DNA from: Lentzea sp. NEAU-D7
GTDB taxonomy: Bacteria > Actinomycetota > Actinomycetes > Mycobacteriales > Pseudonocardiaceae
Reading direction: 5' to 3'
NCBI RefSeq assembly: GCF_026242055.1
Contig: NZ_JAPJDL010000001.1
Coordinates: forward strand, 248,001-312,000
DNA: 64,000 bases
The translations under genes were made by a program, and so were the position numbers. The notes beneath the pieces were generated by a model. The model was given only the letters and a program-made list of their open reading frames with translations, did not search any database and had not been told where the DNA came from. Positions 49,054 through 56,989 of this stretch are shown here, piece by piece; position 1 is the first letter of the stretch, and each line of letters begins with the position of its first letter.

Positions 49054-49116
49054 CGCTTCCGGAAAAGTAAGCGGCCCACCGGCCGCCACAGGAACATGTC
49101 GTCCGGCAAGTAGTGC

Positions 49117-49831
49117 TCAGTCCGCGAGGCGGTCGGCGGAGACCCGCCCTTCGAGCACGTCGCGCGACACCACCGGCAACGACCGGTGCTCGGCGAACGC
49201 GTGCGCCCGCAACCTCACCAAGGCCTCTTCGAGACCGATCCCCAGCTCCGCGGCCAGCACACCGGTCGCCAGGTGCACGTCCTGATAGGACACTTCCATC
49301 CGCAGCTTCTCGTGGTCGGCGGACAGCTCGCTCTCCAGCAGGGCGAGCGCCGCCACGTCCGCCAGCACCACGGCGTCGGCGAGCGCACCCGCGGACAGAC
49401 CACCGGGGCTGCGCCGGTAGAGGTCCAGCGCGCCGAGCCGGATGCCACCGATGTGCAGCGGGAACACGAACACCGCGCCGAGGCCCGCCTCGGCGCCCGC
49501 GGCGGCGAACCCCGGCCACCTGGCGCGCTCGGCGATCAAGTCGTCCACCAGCACCGGATCGCCACCGCGGTGAGCCTCCGCCGCGGGCCCCTCGCCGAGC
49601 CTCCGCCGCGGGCCCCTCGCGGAGCGAGTACTGCAGCTCCTCGAGCGCCTCGCCCCACGCGTCGCTGGCGGTGACCCCCTCCTGCGACCGCTCGTCACCG
49701 CGCACGACCAGCGCCGCCGCGTCCACCGGAAGCGCCTTCACGCACACCGCGCACAGCGCCCGCGGCCACCCGGCACGCGCGGCGTGCTGCTCGATCATCC
49801 GTTCAAGCCGGTCCCGGCGCTGTCCGTCCAC
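49117..49831 (-). pseudogene. GAF-ANTAR gene broken by a 25-bp tandem duplication
   Basis: From GTG 49831 the frame encodes VDGQRRDRLERMIEQHAARA up to LQYSLREGPAAEA, then shifts; the GAF C-terminus and ANTAR domain (SYQDVHLATGVLAAELGIGL, LEEALVRLRAHAFAEH) continue in another frame to 49117. The break falls in two adjacent 25-bp copies (49572-49621). Removing one copy restores an open 229-codon frame that aligns throughout with the neighbouring paralogue at 50982-51692. It is either inactivated, phase-variable or a sequencing artefact. Confidence 0.85.
49572..49621. repeat. 25-bp tandem duplication
   Basis: Two direct copies beginning GAGCCTCCGCCGCGGGCC (49572-49596 and 49597-49621) differ only in the last base. 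Because 25 is not divisible by 3, the duplication shifts the reading frame of the GAF-ANTAR gene. Confidence 0.95.
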
Positions 49832-49984
49832 CCTCGGCCCCTCGTGCGGCTGCCACTGGACACGAATCCGGTACCGCTCCCGATTCGTCCACTGTGGACT
49901 AGTCGCAACACGTGACCTCGCCGAACAGTACCTCGGTCGCGGGACCGGGTCGCCATCGCGGTCGATGAGGAGGAGGCTGGGCAC

Positions 49985-50209
49985 ATGACCTCACCCAGCG
50001 GCGGTTCCGGCGATGCCGCCGCGCGACGCCTCGTCGAAGCGGTCGAGAGACGAGCGGCCCTGCACGAAGCCATCGGCGTCGTGCGGGCCTGGAGCGGCGA
50101 CGTGCCGGAACGGTTCGGCGACACCGAACGCGAGGCGGAGGTCGCGCGGGTCACCGCGGCCGTGGATGCGGCGGCCGAACGGCGCTCGGACCCCGACTGG
50201 GACGACTAG
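49985..50209 (+). CDS. Small helical protein
   Basis: 74 residues from ATG 49985, with GAGGAGGAGG about 9 bases upstream. Predicted helices run LVEAVERRAALHEAIGVVRA and AEVARVTAAVDAAAERR, with an acidic end. It is divergent from the broken GAF-ANTAR gene and overlaps the 3' end of the convergent GAF-ANTAR gene by 4 bases. The segment HEAIGVV faintly recalls the ANTAR helix but the domain is absent. Function unknown; it may be an ANTAR-partner protein or chance. Confidence 0.5.
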   Translation: MTSPSGGSGDAAARRLVEAVERRAALHEAIGVVRAWSGDVPERFGDTEREAEVARVTAAVDAAAERRSDPDWDD

Positions 50210-50937
50210 GGCCTGCCCGGGTCCAGCGCGGTCGCTTCGAGGTTCCCGCCGGTGAGCCCGCGGGCGACGTCGCGGACCGGTTTCCGGGTCCTCGTGGCGT
50301 GATCGAAGATGAGGCGGCGGGCCTCGTCGGTGCCGATGTCGAGGCCACCGGCGACCATGCCGATCGCGTGCGCGAGCATCACGCGGTCGTTGAGCGTGGT
50401 CAGGGTCCGCTCGGCCAGCCGGTGGCTGCGCGCGGGGTCGTCGTCCTGCGACAGGCCCAGCACCGCCAGATCGGCCAGCACCTGCCCGAGCCGCCGCTGC
50501 CCGTCCTGCCACGGCGTGACCGCCGCGTAGAACACGTTCAGACCACCAACGGCGTCCCCCGCCAGACGCATCGGCACCGCGTGCACCGCACGGAACCCCG
50601 CATCCAGCGCGGCACGCGTGAACGCCGGCCAGCGACCACGGCCGTCCTCCAGATCCGGGCAGCCGACCGTCGCGTCGTCACGCACGCAGTCCACGCACGG
50701 GCCCTCGTCGACCTGGCTCTGCAGCAACTCCAGGAACCGGGCCCGTTCGTCGGAGGCCGACACCACGCTCAGCCCACCACGCGGATCCGCCAGCAACACC
50801 CCGGTCGCCGACGCCGACAGCAGCGTCCCACACGCCGCGGTGACCAGCCGCAGCACCGAATCGGCGTCATGACGGCCCACCAGCCTCGCCGTGAGCTCGC
50901 TCAACGTGACGGCGATCTGTTCCTGGGCACGGGGCAC
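50206..50937 (-). CDS. GAF-ANTAR regulator
   Basis: 243 residues from GTG 50937. The GAF domain (about 15-165) includes ATGVLLADPRGGLSVVSAS, VDEGPCVDCVRDDATVGCPDL and FRAVHAVPMRLAGDAVGGLNVF, the GPCVDC type often seen in ANTAR proteins. The ANTAR domain (about 180-240) is LNDRVMLAHAIGMVAGGLDIG, then ARRLIFDHATRTRKPVRDVARGL. All parts are intact. It lies beside two other GAF-ANTAR genes, one broken, in an RNA-binding-regulator cluster between the two glycan operons. Confidence 0.88.
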   Translation of the reverse strand: MPRAQEQIAVTLSELTARLVGRHDADSVLRLVTAACGTLLSASATGVLLADPRGGLSVVSASDERARFLELLQSQVDEGPCVDCVRDDATVGCPDLEDGRGRWPAFTRAALDAGFRAVHAVPMRLAGDAVGGLNVFYAAVTPWQDGQRRLGQVLADLAVLGLSQDDDPARSHRLAERTLTTLNDRVMLAHAIGMVAGGLDIGTDEARRLIFDHATRTRKPVRDVARGLTGGNLEATALDPGRP

Positions 50938-50981
50938 TCCCGCAGCATACGACCCGGCATGGTGCCGTGCCCGCGGCGCGG

Positions 50982-51692
50982 TCAGTCCGCCAGCCGGTCC
51001 AGCGGGATGCGCCGTTCCAGCAGATCACGTGCCACGTCCAGCACCGAACAGCCCGACGAGAACGCGTGCGCGCGCAGCCTGGAGAACGCGTCCTCCAGGC
51101 TGATCTGCAACTGCACCGCCAGCATCCCGGTCGCCATGTTCACGTCCTGGTACGACAAGGTCATCCGCAGCTGTTCGTCCTCGCCGGCGGAGTCGTCCTG
51201 CTCCAGCAACGCGCAGGTCGCCAGGTCGGCCAGGACCACCGCGTCCGCGACCGCCGCCGCGGTCAGGCCGCCGGGACGGCGGCGGAAAAGGTCGAGCCTG
51301 CCCAGCCTGATGCCGCCGGCCCGCAACGGGAACGCGAACATCGCCGCCAGGCCCTCCGCCGCAGCCGCCGCAGCGAAACCAGGCCACCGCACGCCGTCCA
51401 CGCCGAGATCGGCCACCAGCACCGGTGCGGCGTCGATGAAAGCAGCCACACCCGGCCGGTCCCTGAGGGTGTACTGGACCTCCTCCAGCCGGGCCGCCCA
51501 CTCGTCACTGGCGCCGACCATCTCCTCGGCGTGCGCGCTGCCGCGCAACGTCAGCGCTGCGGCATCCACACCAGGCACGACGTGCAGACACGCGAGGCAC
51601 AAACCGCGCGCCAAACCAGCACGTCCGGAAGCCGCGGCCGTGAACTCCTCCACGACCCGCACAAGCCGCTCCCGGCGCTGTCCGTCCAACAC
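50982..51692 (-). CDS. GAF-ANTAR regulator (paralogue of the broken gene)
   Basis: 236 residues from GTG 51692 (AGAGGA upstream). The GAF-like domain has ALTLRGSAHAEEMVGASDEW, DAAPVLVADLGVDGVRWPGF and RAGGIRLGRLDLFRRRPGGL, and the ANTAR end has LSYQDVNMATGMLAVQLQIS, then DAFSRLRAHAFSSGCSVLDVA. It is closely related to the frameshifted gene at 49117-49831, so the pair arose by duplication. The last seven residues (PLDRLAD) resemble those of the broken copy (SADRLAD). Confidence 0.87.
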   Translation of the reverse strand: MLDGQRRERLVRVVEEFTAAASGRAGLARGLCLACLHVVPGVDAAALTLRGSAHAEEMVGASDEWAARLEEVQYTLRDRPGVAAFIDAAPVLVADLGVDGVRWPGFAAAAAAEGLAAMFAFPLRAGGIRLGRLDLFRRRPGGLTAAAVADAVVLADLATCALLEQDDSAGEDEQLRMTLSYQDVNMATGMLAVQLQISLEDAFSRLRAHAFSSGCSVLDVARDLLERRIPLDRLAD

Positions 51693-52008
51693 CCGTCCTC
51701 TGACCACGCGGTCAGGCCGACCCGATCCGACGTCGGGCACGAACCCAGACCGGATCACCGCCGGTGCGCACCGGGGCAGGCAGGACGCGATGCGCACCAC
51801 GGCCCACCGGCCGCTCGGCCGCAGGACGGGACTTCCGGGAGGCGGACCAGGTCGTGTCACGGAAGTTCGTCCGGTGGCAGGCGCGGGCGAGACCGGTGTC
51901 CGGCACCGCCGCGATGCCCCTCATACCGGGCGTATTCGGGCGTCGCGGCGGCGCCGTCTCCGGGGCCCTCGGCCGCTACTGCCGCCGACGGGACTTCCGG
52001 GAGGCGGG
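51693..52008. other. 316-bp region with a 21-bp direct repeat
   Basis: No gene is supported. A 21-bp sequence with core ACTTCCGGGAGGCGG occurs at 51825-51845 and again at 51987-52007, each preceded by CTCGGCCGC; the second copy abuts the SDR stop codon. This may be a regulatory repeat or a relic of a local duplication. Confidence 0.5.
51825..52007. repeat. 21-bp direct repeat pair
   Basis: Identical copies at 51825-51845 and 51987-52007 (GACGGGACTTCCGGGAGGCG core), separated by 141 bases. The nearby GGAAGTTCGTCCGG shares part of the motif in inverted orientation. Confidence 0.6.
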
Positions 52009-52689
52009 CTAGGGCCAGGACGGTTCCTCCGCGTGGGCCACGACGAGCTCGCGCACCTCGCACCCCGCCGGCTGGCTCAGCGCGAACATGATCGCGGCCG
52101 CCACCCGGTCCGGCGGGTTCAGCTTCGCCGTGTCCGCCGGCTTGTACTGCTCGTCGCGGTCGTCGAAGAAGTGGGTGCGCATGCCGCCGGGGACCACGAG
52201 GGTCACGCCGACCTGGCCGGCCGTCTCGGCCGCCAGGGCGCGGGTGAAGCCAACGACGCCGAACTTCGACGCGCAGTACGCCGTGGCGTCGCTGACCGCG
52301 CGCACCCCGAGGGTGGACGCGATGGTCACCACCCGGCCGTTGCGCAGGTGCGGCAGCGCCGCGCGCACGACCGCCACCGTGCCGAACAGGTTCACCCGCA
52401 CGACGTGCTCCCACTCCGCCGTGGGCACCTCGTCGAGACGCCCGCACCTGTCCACACCCGCCGCGGTCACCACGGCGGTCAGGTTGTCGTTGCGGGAGAG
52501 CAGGTCGCGCACGGCGCGTTCGGCCGCGTCGGTGTCCGACAGGTCGACCGACTCGAAGTCGGCGACGTGCGGCGCCGACGGCGCCGCCTTGTCCAGCACG
52601 AGGGGCCGTCCGCCCGCCTCGTGCACGGCGTCGACCACCGCCGCACCCAGTCCGGACGCACCTCCGGTCACCAGCACGTCACCCAGCAT
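52009..52689 (-). CDS. Short-chain dehydrogenase/reductase in the heptose operon
   Basis: 226 residues from ATG 52689 (GGAGGG 5 bases upstream; it overlaps the hldE-like stop by one base). Classical SDR: VLVTGGASGLGAAVVDAV, AAGVDRCGRLDE, IASTLGVRAVSDATAYCASKF with catalytic Ser, Tyr and Lys, and LVVPGGMRTHFFD. It is not a HldD-type epimerase: it is short and lacks the extended-SDR substrate domain. As the last gene of the gmhB-GT9-GT4-gmhA-hldE operon it may reduce or epimerise a sugar or oxidise an acceptor; substrate unknown. Confidence 0.82.
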   Translation of the reverse strand: MLGDVLVTGGASGLGAAVVDAVHEAGGRPLVLDKAAPSAPHVADFESVDLSDTDAAERAVRDLLSRNDNLTAVVTAAGVDRCGRLDEVPTAEWEHVVRVNLFGTVAVVRAALPHLRNGRVVTIASTLGVRAVSDATAYCASKFGVVGFTRALAAETAGQVGVTLVVPGGMRTHFFDDRDEQYKPADTAKLNPPDRVAAAIMFALSQPAGCEVRELVVAHAEEPSWP

Positions 52690-53969
52690 CAAGCCCTCCT
52701 CGACAGGATCTCGGTCGTCGAACGGCCGCGGTGGTACGGGACGACGACCGTCCGGCCGCCCCAGTGCCGCACCACAGCCGTCTCCGGCAACAGCTCGGCG
52801 GTGTAGTCACCGCCCTTCACCCACACGTCCGGACGCAGGTCGCGCAGCACGCGTTCCGGTGTGTCCTCGGGGAACACCACCACCTCGTCCACGCAGCCCA
52901 GCGCGCGCAGCACCTCCACGCGGTCGGCCTGCCGGTTCACCGGACGCTCCGGCCCCTTGAGCCTGCGCACCGACGCGTCGGAGTTGAGGCACACCACGAG
53001 GCAGTCGCCGAGTTCCCGCGCCGCCCGCAACATGCGGACGTGGCCGGCGTGCAGCACGTCGAAGCACCCGCCGGTGGCCACGACCGTTCCACCACGAGCC
53101 CGCACAGCGTCCATGGTGGACATGGGCGTGCCCGCCATTCCCGACACACCGCCGTCGGCCAGGAACCGCGCGGCCGAGAGGACGGCGTCCGCCACGGCCT
53201 CGTCGGGAGTGGCGCCCGCGGCCAGCCGCGCCGCCGCCGTCACCGCGAACCTGTCCCCCGCCCCGCAGGGGTCGAGCACGGTCACCTTCGGCGCGGGCAC
53301 CGCGACCGGTGTCCCTCCACAGTGGAGCAAGGCACCGCCGGAACCTCGCGTCACCACCACCGCACGCGATCGCCACCGGCTCAGCAGTTCCTCCGCCGCC
53401 TCGAACGGGTCTGAGCAACCGCTGAACGCCGTGGCCTCGGCGAGGTTCGGCGTCACCAGCCGGGCGTCGGGCACCGGCGCCGGACCGCGGGGATGCGGGT
53501 CCCACACCACGGGGACGCGGGTGAGCACCGCCCGCAGCCGTTCGTCGCGCAGCAGTCCGCGGCCGTAGTCGGAGGCCAGCACGAAGTCGGCGGACAGCAC
53601 GGCGTCGAGCATCTCGTCGGTGGCCTTGGGCTCCGCCGGGCCACCACCGCGGTCCATGCGCGCCAGCGACGTCCCCGCGCAGCGCAGGCGCGTCTTCACC
53701 GACGTGGGCGCGCCGGAAGGCCCGAACACACCGGGCACCTCCAGCAGCGAGCGGATCCGGTGCCCGTCCTCGTCGTCGGCCAGCGCGCTGACCAGCGTCA
53801 CGTCCACGCCGTCGCGCGCCGCCATGGTGGCCGCGAGCGCGGCACCTCCCGGTCTGGCGCGTTCGGCGGACACGTCGAGGACGGGAGCGGGCGCGTCCGG
53901 GCACAGCCGCTCGGCCGTGCCCTCCACGTCGACGTCCAGCAGCGAGTCGCCGACCACCACCAGCCTCAT
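52689..53969 (-). CDS. HldE-like bifunctional heptose-7-P kinase / heptose-1-P nucleotidyltransferase
   Basis: 426 residues from ATG 53969. N-terminal ribokinase/PfkB domain (about 1-285): VVVGDSLLDVDVEG, ARPGGAALAATMAAR, and DPCGAGDRFAVTAAA with the catalytic Asp. C-terminal nucleotidyltransferase (about 295-426): VATGGCFDVLHAGHVRMLRA with the HxGH motif, CLNSDASVRRLKGPERPVN and DVWVKGGDYT. This fused HldE architecture makes ADP-D-glycero-beta-D-manno-heptose in Gram-negatives. GmhA and GmhB homologues are in the same operon, so the whole pathway is here. The nucleotide could be ADP or GDP. Confidence 0.88.
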   Translation of the reverse strand: MRLVVVGDSLLDVDVEGTAERLCPDAPAPVLDVSAERARPGGAALAATMAARDGVDVTLVSALADDEDGHRIRSLLEVPGVFGPSGAPTSVKTRLRCAGTSLARMDRGGGPAEPKATDEMLDAVLSADFVLASDYGRGLLRDERLRAVLTRVPVVWDPHPRGPAPVPDARLVTPNLAEATAFSGCSDPFEAAEELLSRWRSRAVVVTRGSGGALLHCGGTPVAVPAPKVTVLDPCGAGDRFAVTAAARLAAGATPDEAVADAVLSAARFLADGGVSGMAGTPMSTMDAVRARGGTVVATGGCFDVLHAGHVRMLRAARELGDCLVVCLNSDASVRRLKGPERPVNRQADRVEVLRALGCVDEVVVFPEDTPERVLRDLRPDVWVKGGDYTAELLPETAVVRHWGGRTVVVPYHRGRSTTEILSRRA

Positions 53970-54541
53970 GAGACCCTCCGCAGGGTCGCGGGGAGCGCGG
54001 CCTCGAACGCCTCGCACAGGGCGTGGACCGCGACGAGCTGCGCCTCCTGCACGTTGCACGGGTCGCCGGGCAGGTCCAGCACGTCGTCCGCCAGGTCGGC
54101 CAGCGGGTTCGGTGCCGGGCCGGTGAACGCCCAGACCTGGGCCCCGACCTTCCTGGCCGTGCGGGCGGCCTCCAGCAGGTTCTCGCTGCGGCCACTGGTG
54201 GACAGCAGCACGACGATGTCCCGCGGCCGCGCGTGTGCCGCGATCTGCCGGGCGAAGACCTGGTCGTAGCCGTAGTCGTTGGCGATCGCGGTGACGCTCG
54301 ACGTCTCGGCGCACAGCGCCAGCGCCGAGAACGGCGCGCGGTCGTGCCGGTAGCGGCCCACCAGCTCGGCTGTGAGGTGCTGAGCCTCGGCGGCGGATCC
54401 GCCGTTGCCCGCGGCGAGCAGCCTGCCGCCCTCGGTCAGCCTGCGGGCGAGCGTGCTGCCCCAGCGGGTGAGCCGCGGCGCCTGCGCCCGCAGGGCGGTC
54501 AGCGTGCCGGCCAGTCCGTTCAGGTGCTCCTCCACGCTCAT
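53966..54541 (-). CDS. gmhA: Sedoheptulose-7-phosphate isomerase (GmhA-like SIS protein)
   Basis: 191 residues from ATG 54541, overlapping the hldE-like gene by ATGA. A single SIS domain: LLAAGNGGSAAEAQHLTAELVGRY is the GmhA signature, with SSVTAIANDYGYDQVFARQI and LLSTSGRSENLLEAARTARKVG phosphosugar loops, and QEAQLVAVHALCEAFE carrying the conserved Glu/His. It converts sedoheptulose 7-phosphate to D-glycero-D-manno-heptose 7-phosphate. The GT4 gene upstream is separated only by a 17-codon coupled frame. Confidence 0.88.
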   Translation of the reverse strand: MSVEEHLNGLAGTLTALRAQAPRLTRWGSTLARRLTEGGRLLAAGNGGSAAEAQHLTAELVGRYRHDRAPFSALALCAETSSVTAIANDYGYDQVFARQIAAHARPRDIVVLLSTSGRSENLLEAARTARKVGAQVWAFTGPAPNPLADLADDVLDLPGDPCNVQEAQLVAVHALCEAFEAALPATLRRVS

Positions 54542-54591
54542 CGCGCCACCGCCAGCGGGCTGGCGGGCACGGAGATCGTCACGTCACTCAT
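54538..54591 (-). CDS. 17-codon ORF coupled on both sides between GT4 and gmhA
   Basis: ATG 54591 overlaps the GT4 stop as ATGA, and its own TGA overlaps the gmhA ATG as ATGA, so a 17-residue peptide (MSDVTISVPASPLAVAR) exactly fills the gap. Such perfect coupling suggests it is translated, as a micro-protein or a translation relay. It could also be coincidental filler left by loss of a larger gene. Confidence 0.4.
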   Translation of the reverse strand: MSDVTISVPASPLAVAR

Positions 54592-55448
54592 CCGGCCACC
54601 TCCTTCACCACGTCGTCCCAGCTGCGCAGGAACGCATCGAGTCCGTACCGGGCCAACGCGAACTCGCGCGCCCTCTTGCCCTTCTCGTGCGCGAGCGCGG
54701 GATCCGCGATCAGTTCCCGCGTCGCGCGCACCAGGTCCTCCACGTCCGTCGAGACCGTTCCGGCCTCCTCGGGCACCGCGCGCACAGCCTCGGTGCACGC
54801 GAGCGCCACGACCGGCATGCCGATGTGCATCGCCTCGATGAGCGACAGCCCCAGCGAGGTCCAGCGCATCGGATGGACGTAGACGCGCCGGCGAGCCATT
54901 TCCCGGTGCAGCGAGCCGAGGTCGTGATCGCCCAGGCCACCGATCGGCTCGGTGTTCATCCCGAACACGTCGATCGGCTCGAACCGCGGCAGCAGGTCGG
55001 TGCCGACGATCCGGCCGCGCCGGACCGGGTCGTTGACGACCGCGACCGCGCGGGCCAGCTCGCCGGTGTAGAGCGGGCCGGGGTCGGCCACGCCGTGCTC
55101 GACGACGACCGTCCGGGTGGACCCGCAGTCCCACATCAGGTCGTTGAAGTGCGTGACGTGCACCAGGAGCCCGTCCCAGTCCGCCATCGGATGCCTCTGC
55201 CCCGGCGCACTCGGTGTGTTGTGCTCCAGGTAGACCACCGGAACACCGCGCGGCACCAGGCCCAGCTGCTCCGGCTGCTGCACCACCGCGAGATCGGCGT
55301 CCACTTCGGACAGAGAGACCTCGGTCGCGCGCCAGGGACGTCCGGCGAGCCCGATCCCGTCAGGAGGGCCGACGACCAGGTAGTCGTGGTCGCCCCGGAC
55401 GAAGGAGTTCGTCCAGGACCCGTGCACGTGCCAGAGCAGGATTCTCAT
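54588..55448 (-). CDS. GT4-like glycosyltransferase
   Basis: 286 residues from ATG 55448. It starts MRILLWHVHGSWTNSFVRGDHDYLVV and carries LVPRGVPVVYLEHNTPSAPGQRHP, then the donor-domain pieces FGMNTEPIGGLGD, RRVYVHPMRWTSLGLSLIEAMHIGMPVVA and TEAVRAVPEEAGTVS. It is shorter than a usual GT4 (about 380) but has a complete donor motif. It is coupled to the GT9 gene (GTGA-type overlap region) and to the 17-codon frame before gmhA. It probably transfers a sugar onto the heptosylated acceptor. Confidence 0.82.
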   Translation of the reverse strand: MRILLWHVHGSWTNSFVRGDHDYLVVGPPDGIGLAGRPWRATEVSLSEVDADLAVVQQPEQLGLVPRGVPVVYLEHNTPSAPGQRHPMADWDGLLVHVTHFNDLMWDCGSTRTVVVEHGVADPGPLYTGELARAVAVVNDPVRRGRIVGTDLLPRFEPIDVFGMNTEPIGGLGDHDLGSLHREMARRRVYVHPMRWTSLGLSLIEAMHIGMPVVALACTEAVRAVPEEAGTVSTDVEDLVRATRELIADPALAHEKGKRAREFALARYGLDAFLRSWDDVVKEVAG

Positions 55449-56443
55449 CGGGTCACCTCCGCGACGGCCGCGACGACCTCGGCGGGTTCCACGAGGTCCA
55501 GGCACGGGTGGCCGGGTATCGGACATTCACGGGCACGGCTGTTCCGGCACCGCGCGTGCTGGTCGCCGAGCAGGACATGTCGTCCGTGCGGTGCCCATCG
55601 GACGGCGGGCACGACCGGAGCGAACAACGACACGACCGGTGTGCCGACCGCGACCGCGAGGTGAGCGGGGCCGGTGTTGCCGACGACGACAGCCTCGGCA
55701 CCGGCCAGCACGCCGCTCAGCTCGCGGAAGGTGGTGCGCCCGCCCAGATCGGTCCCGCACGCGCCGGCGACGTGTGCGGTCAGGCCGGCTTCCGCCGGTC
55801 CGCCGGTCACGACCACGCGATGCCCTGCCGCGTTCAACGCGACCACGGCCTTCGCCCACCGGTCGGGCGACCAGGTGCGGGCGGGCGCCGTCGCACCGGG
55901 GTGCACCACCACGTACGGGTGGCTCAGTTCGGGATGATCCAGCTCGACCTGGGGCGGGTCGAGCACGGCGAGCCGGCCGTCGTCGCCCGGCGGCAGCTCG
56001 AACCCGGCCGCGCGCGCGACCTGCAACGCCCGTTCGGCCTCGGGCACGTCCGGGTCGCCGGTCAGCCGCACGTCCAGCAGCGAGCCGGGGTAGTCGGTCG
56101 AGCGCGCCACGATCCTCGGCACCCCGGCGAGCCGCAGCAGCAGGGCCAGCGGCAACGGGCTCTGGTGGAACGACGTCAGCACCAGCGCCACGTCGGCGCG
56201 GATCCCGTGCACCAGCGCGACCACGGCCTCGATGTCGATCGGCCGGACCTCGGGCGCCGGGTTCACGATCCACGGGCACTCCCACTCGATGATCCGGTTC
56301 ACGCCGGGCAGCAGTTCGGCCGCCCTCACCCCGCCTGGTCCGCACAGCAGGACCACCTCGCCGGACGCGGCCGCCGCGCGGATCGCCGGACCCGCGAGCA
56401 GCACGTCGCCGTCACTGTCCAACCGCGCCACCAGCGTCCTCAC
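55445..56443 (-). CDS. GT9 heptosyltransferase-like glycosyltransferase
   Basis: 332 residues from GTG 56443 (GTGA overlap with gmhB). WaaF/WaaC-like fold: MRTLVARLDSDGDVLLAGPA, VVHPGATAPARTWSPDRWAKAV and the donor-binding GAEAVVVGNTGPAHLAVAVGTPVVSLFAP are characteristic of GT9, the ADP-heptose:LPS heptosyltransferase family. A Cys-rich end (CRNSRARECPIPGHPC) is unusual for the family. In this Gram-positive there is no LPS, so the acceptor is another glycan or secondary metabolite. The same operon makes the activated heptose. Confidence 0.85.
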   Translation of the reverse strand: MRTLVARLDSDGDVLLAGPAIRAAAASGEVVLLCGPGGVRAAELLPGVNRIIEWECPWIVNPAPEVRPIDIEAVVALVHGIRADVALVLTSFHQSPLPLALLLRLAGVPRIVARSTDYPGSLLDVRLTGDPDVPEAERALQVARAAGFELPPGDDGRLAVLDPPQVELDHPELSHPYVVVHPGATAPARTWSPDRWAKAVVALNAAGHRVVVTGGPAEAGLTAHVAGACGTDLGGRTTFRELSGVLAGAEAVVVGNTGPAHLAVAVGTPVVSLFAPVVPAVRWAPHGRHVLLGDQHARCRNSRARECPIPGHPCLDLVEPAEVVAAVAEVTR

Positions 56444-56955
56444 AGGATCATCCCCATCGCGGCACGCAGATCAGCGGCCGTGCGCGGCGCGCGTTGCACC
56501 TCTTCCGGCCGGGTCACGTCCGTGGGGACCAGGACGGACGCCGCGCCCGCGTTGCGCGCGGCCATCACGTCGGCTTCGATGTCCCCCACGACCACGGTGC
56601 GTCGTGGGCTCACCCCGAGCGCGTCACACGCCGCCAGCACCAGGCCGGGCGCGGGTTTGCGGCACGCACAGCCGTCATCCGGGTGGTGCGGGCAGATCTG
56701 CCACGTGCCGAACCGTCCGAGCAGTTCCTCGACGCGGGCGTTGACCGCCTGCACCTGGGCCTCGGTCAGCAACCCCCTGCCGATTCCGGACTGGTTGCTG
56801 ACCACTCCGGTGCGCAGTCCGCGTGCGCGCAGGTCCCTGATCGCTTCCTGAGCGCCGGGCATCAGCTCCACGCGAGCCGGGTCGCCGTTGTACGGCACAT
56901 CACGGACGAGCGTGCCGTCGCGGTCGAAGAGCACCGCCTCGATGGTCCGATCCAT
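56440..56955 (-). CDS. gmhB: D-glycero-beta-D-manno-heptose-1,7-bisphosphate 7-phosphatase
   Basis: 171 residues from ATG 56955. HAD fold with catalytic DRDGTLVRD, motif II SNQSGIGRG, a zinc-binding CPHHPDDGCACRKPAPG and GDIEADVMAARNAG. This zinc site and length define the GmhB/histidinol-phosphatase subfamily. It removes the 7-phosphate of the heptose bisphosphate. It is the first gene of the heptose operon. A GGCTAA hexamer ends 9 bases before ATG with no ribosome site, so the mRNA is probably leaderless. Confidence 0.88.
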   Translation of the reverse strand: MDRTIEAVLFDRDGTLVRDVPYNGDPARVELMPGAQEAIRDLRARGLRTGVVSNQSGIGRGLLTEAQVQAVNARVEELLGRFGTWQICPHHPDDGCACRKPAPGLVLAACDALGVSPRRTVVVGDIEADVMAARNAGAASVLVPTDVTRPEEVQRAPRTAADLRAAMGMIL

Positions 56956-56964
56956 AGAGGAGAT

Positions 56965-56989
56965 TTAGCCGAGAAAAACGGCTTGAAAC
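56965..56989 (-). promoter_or_regulatory. SigB/SigF-like leaderless promoter of the heptose operon
   Basis: Minus strand: GTTT (56989-56986), 15 bases, GGCTAA (56970-56965), ATCTCCTCT (9 bases), ATG 56955. The spacer, 9-base segment and first codons match the 44306 leader ORF region. Confidence 0.5.
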
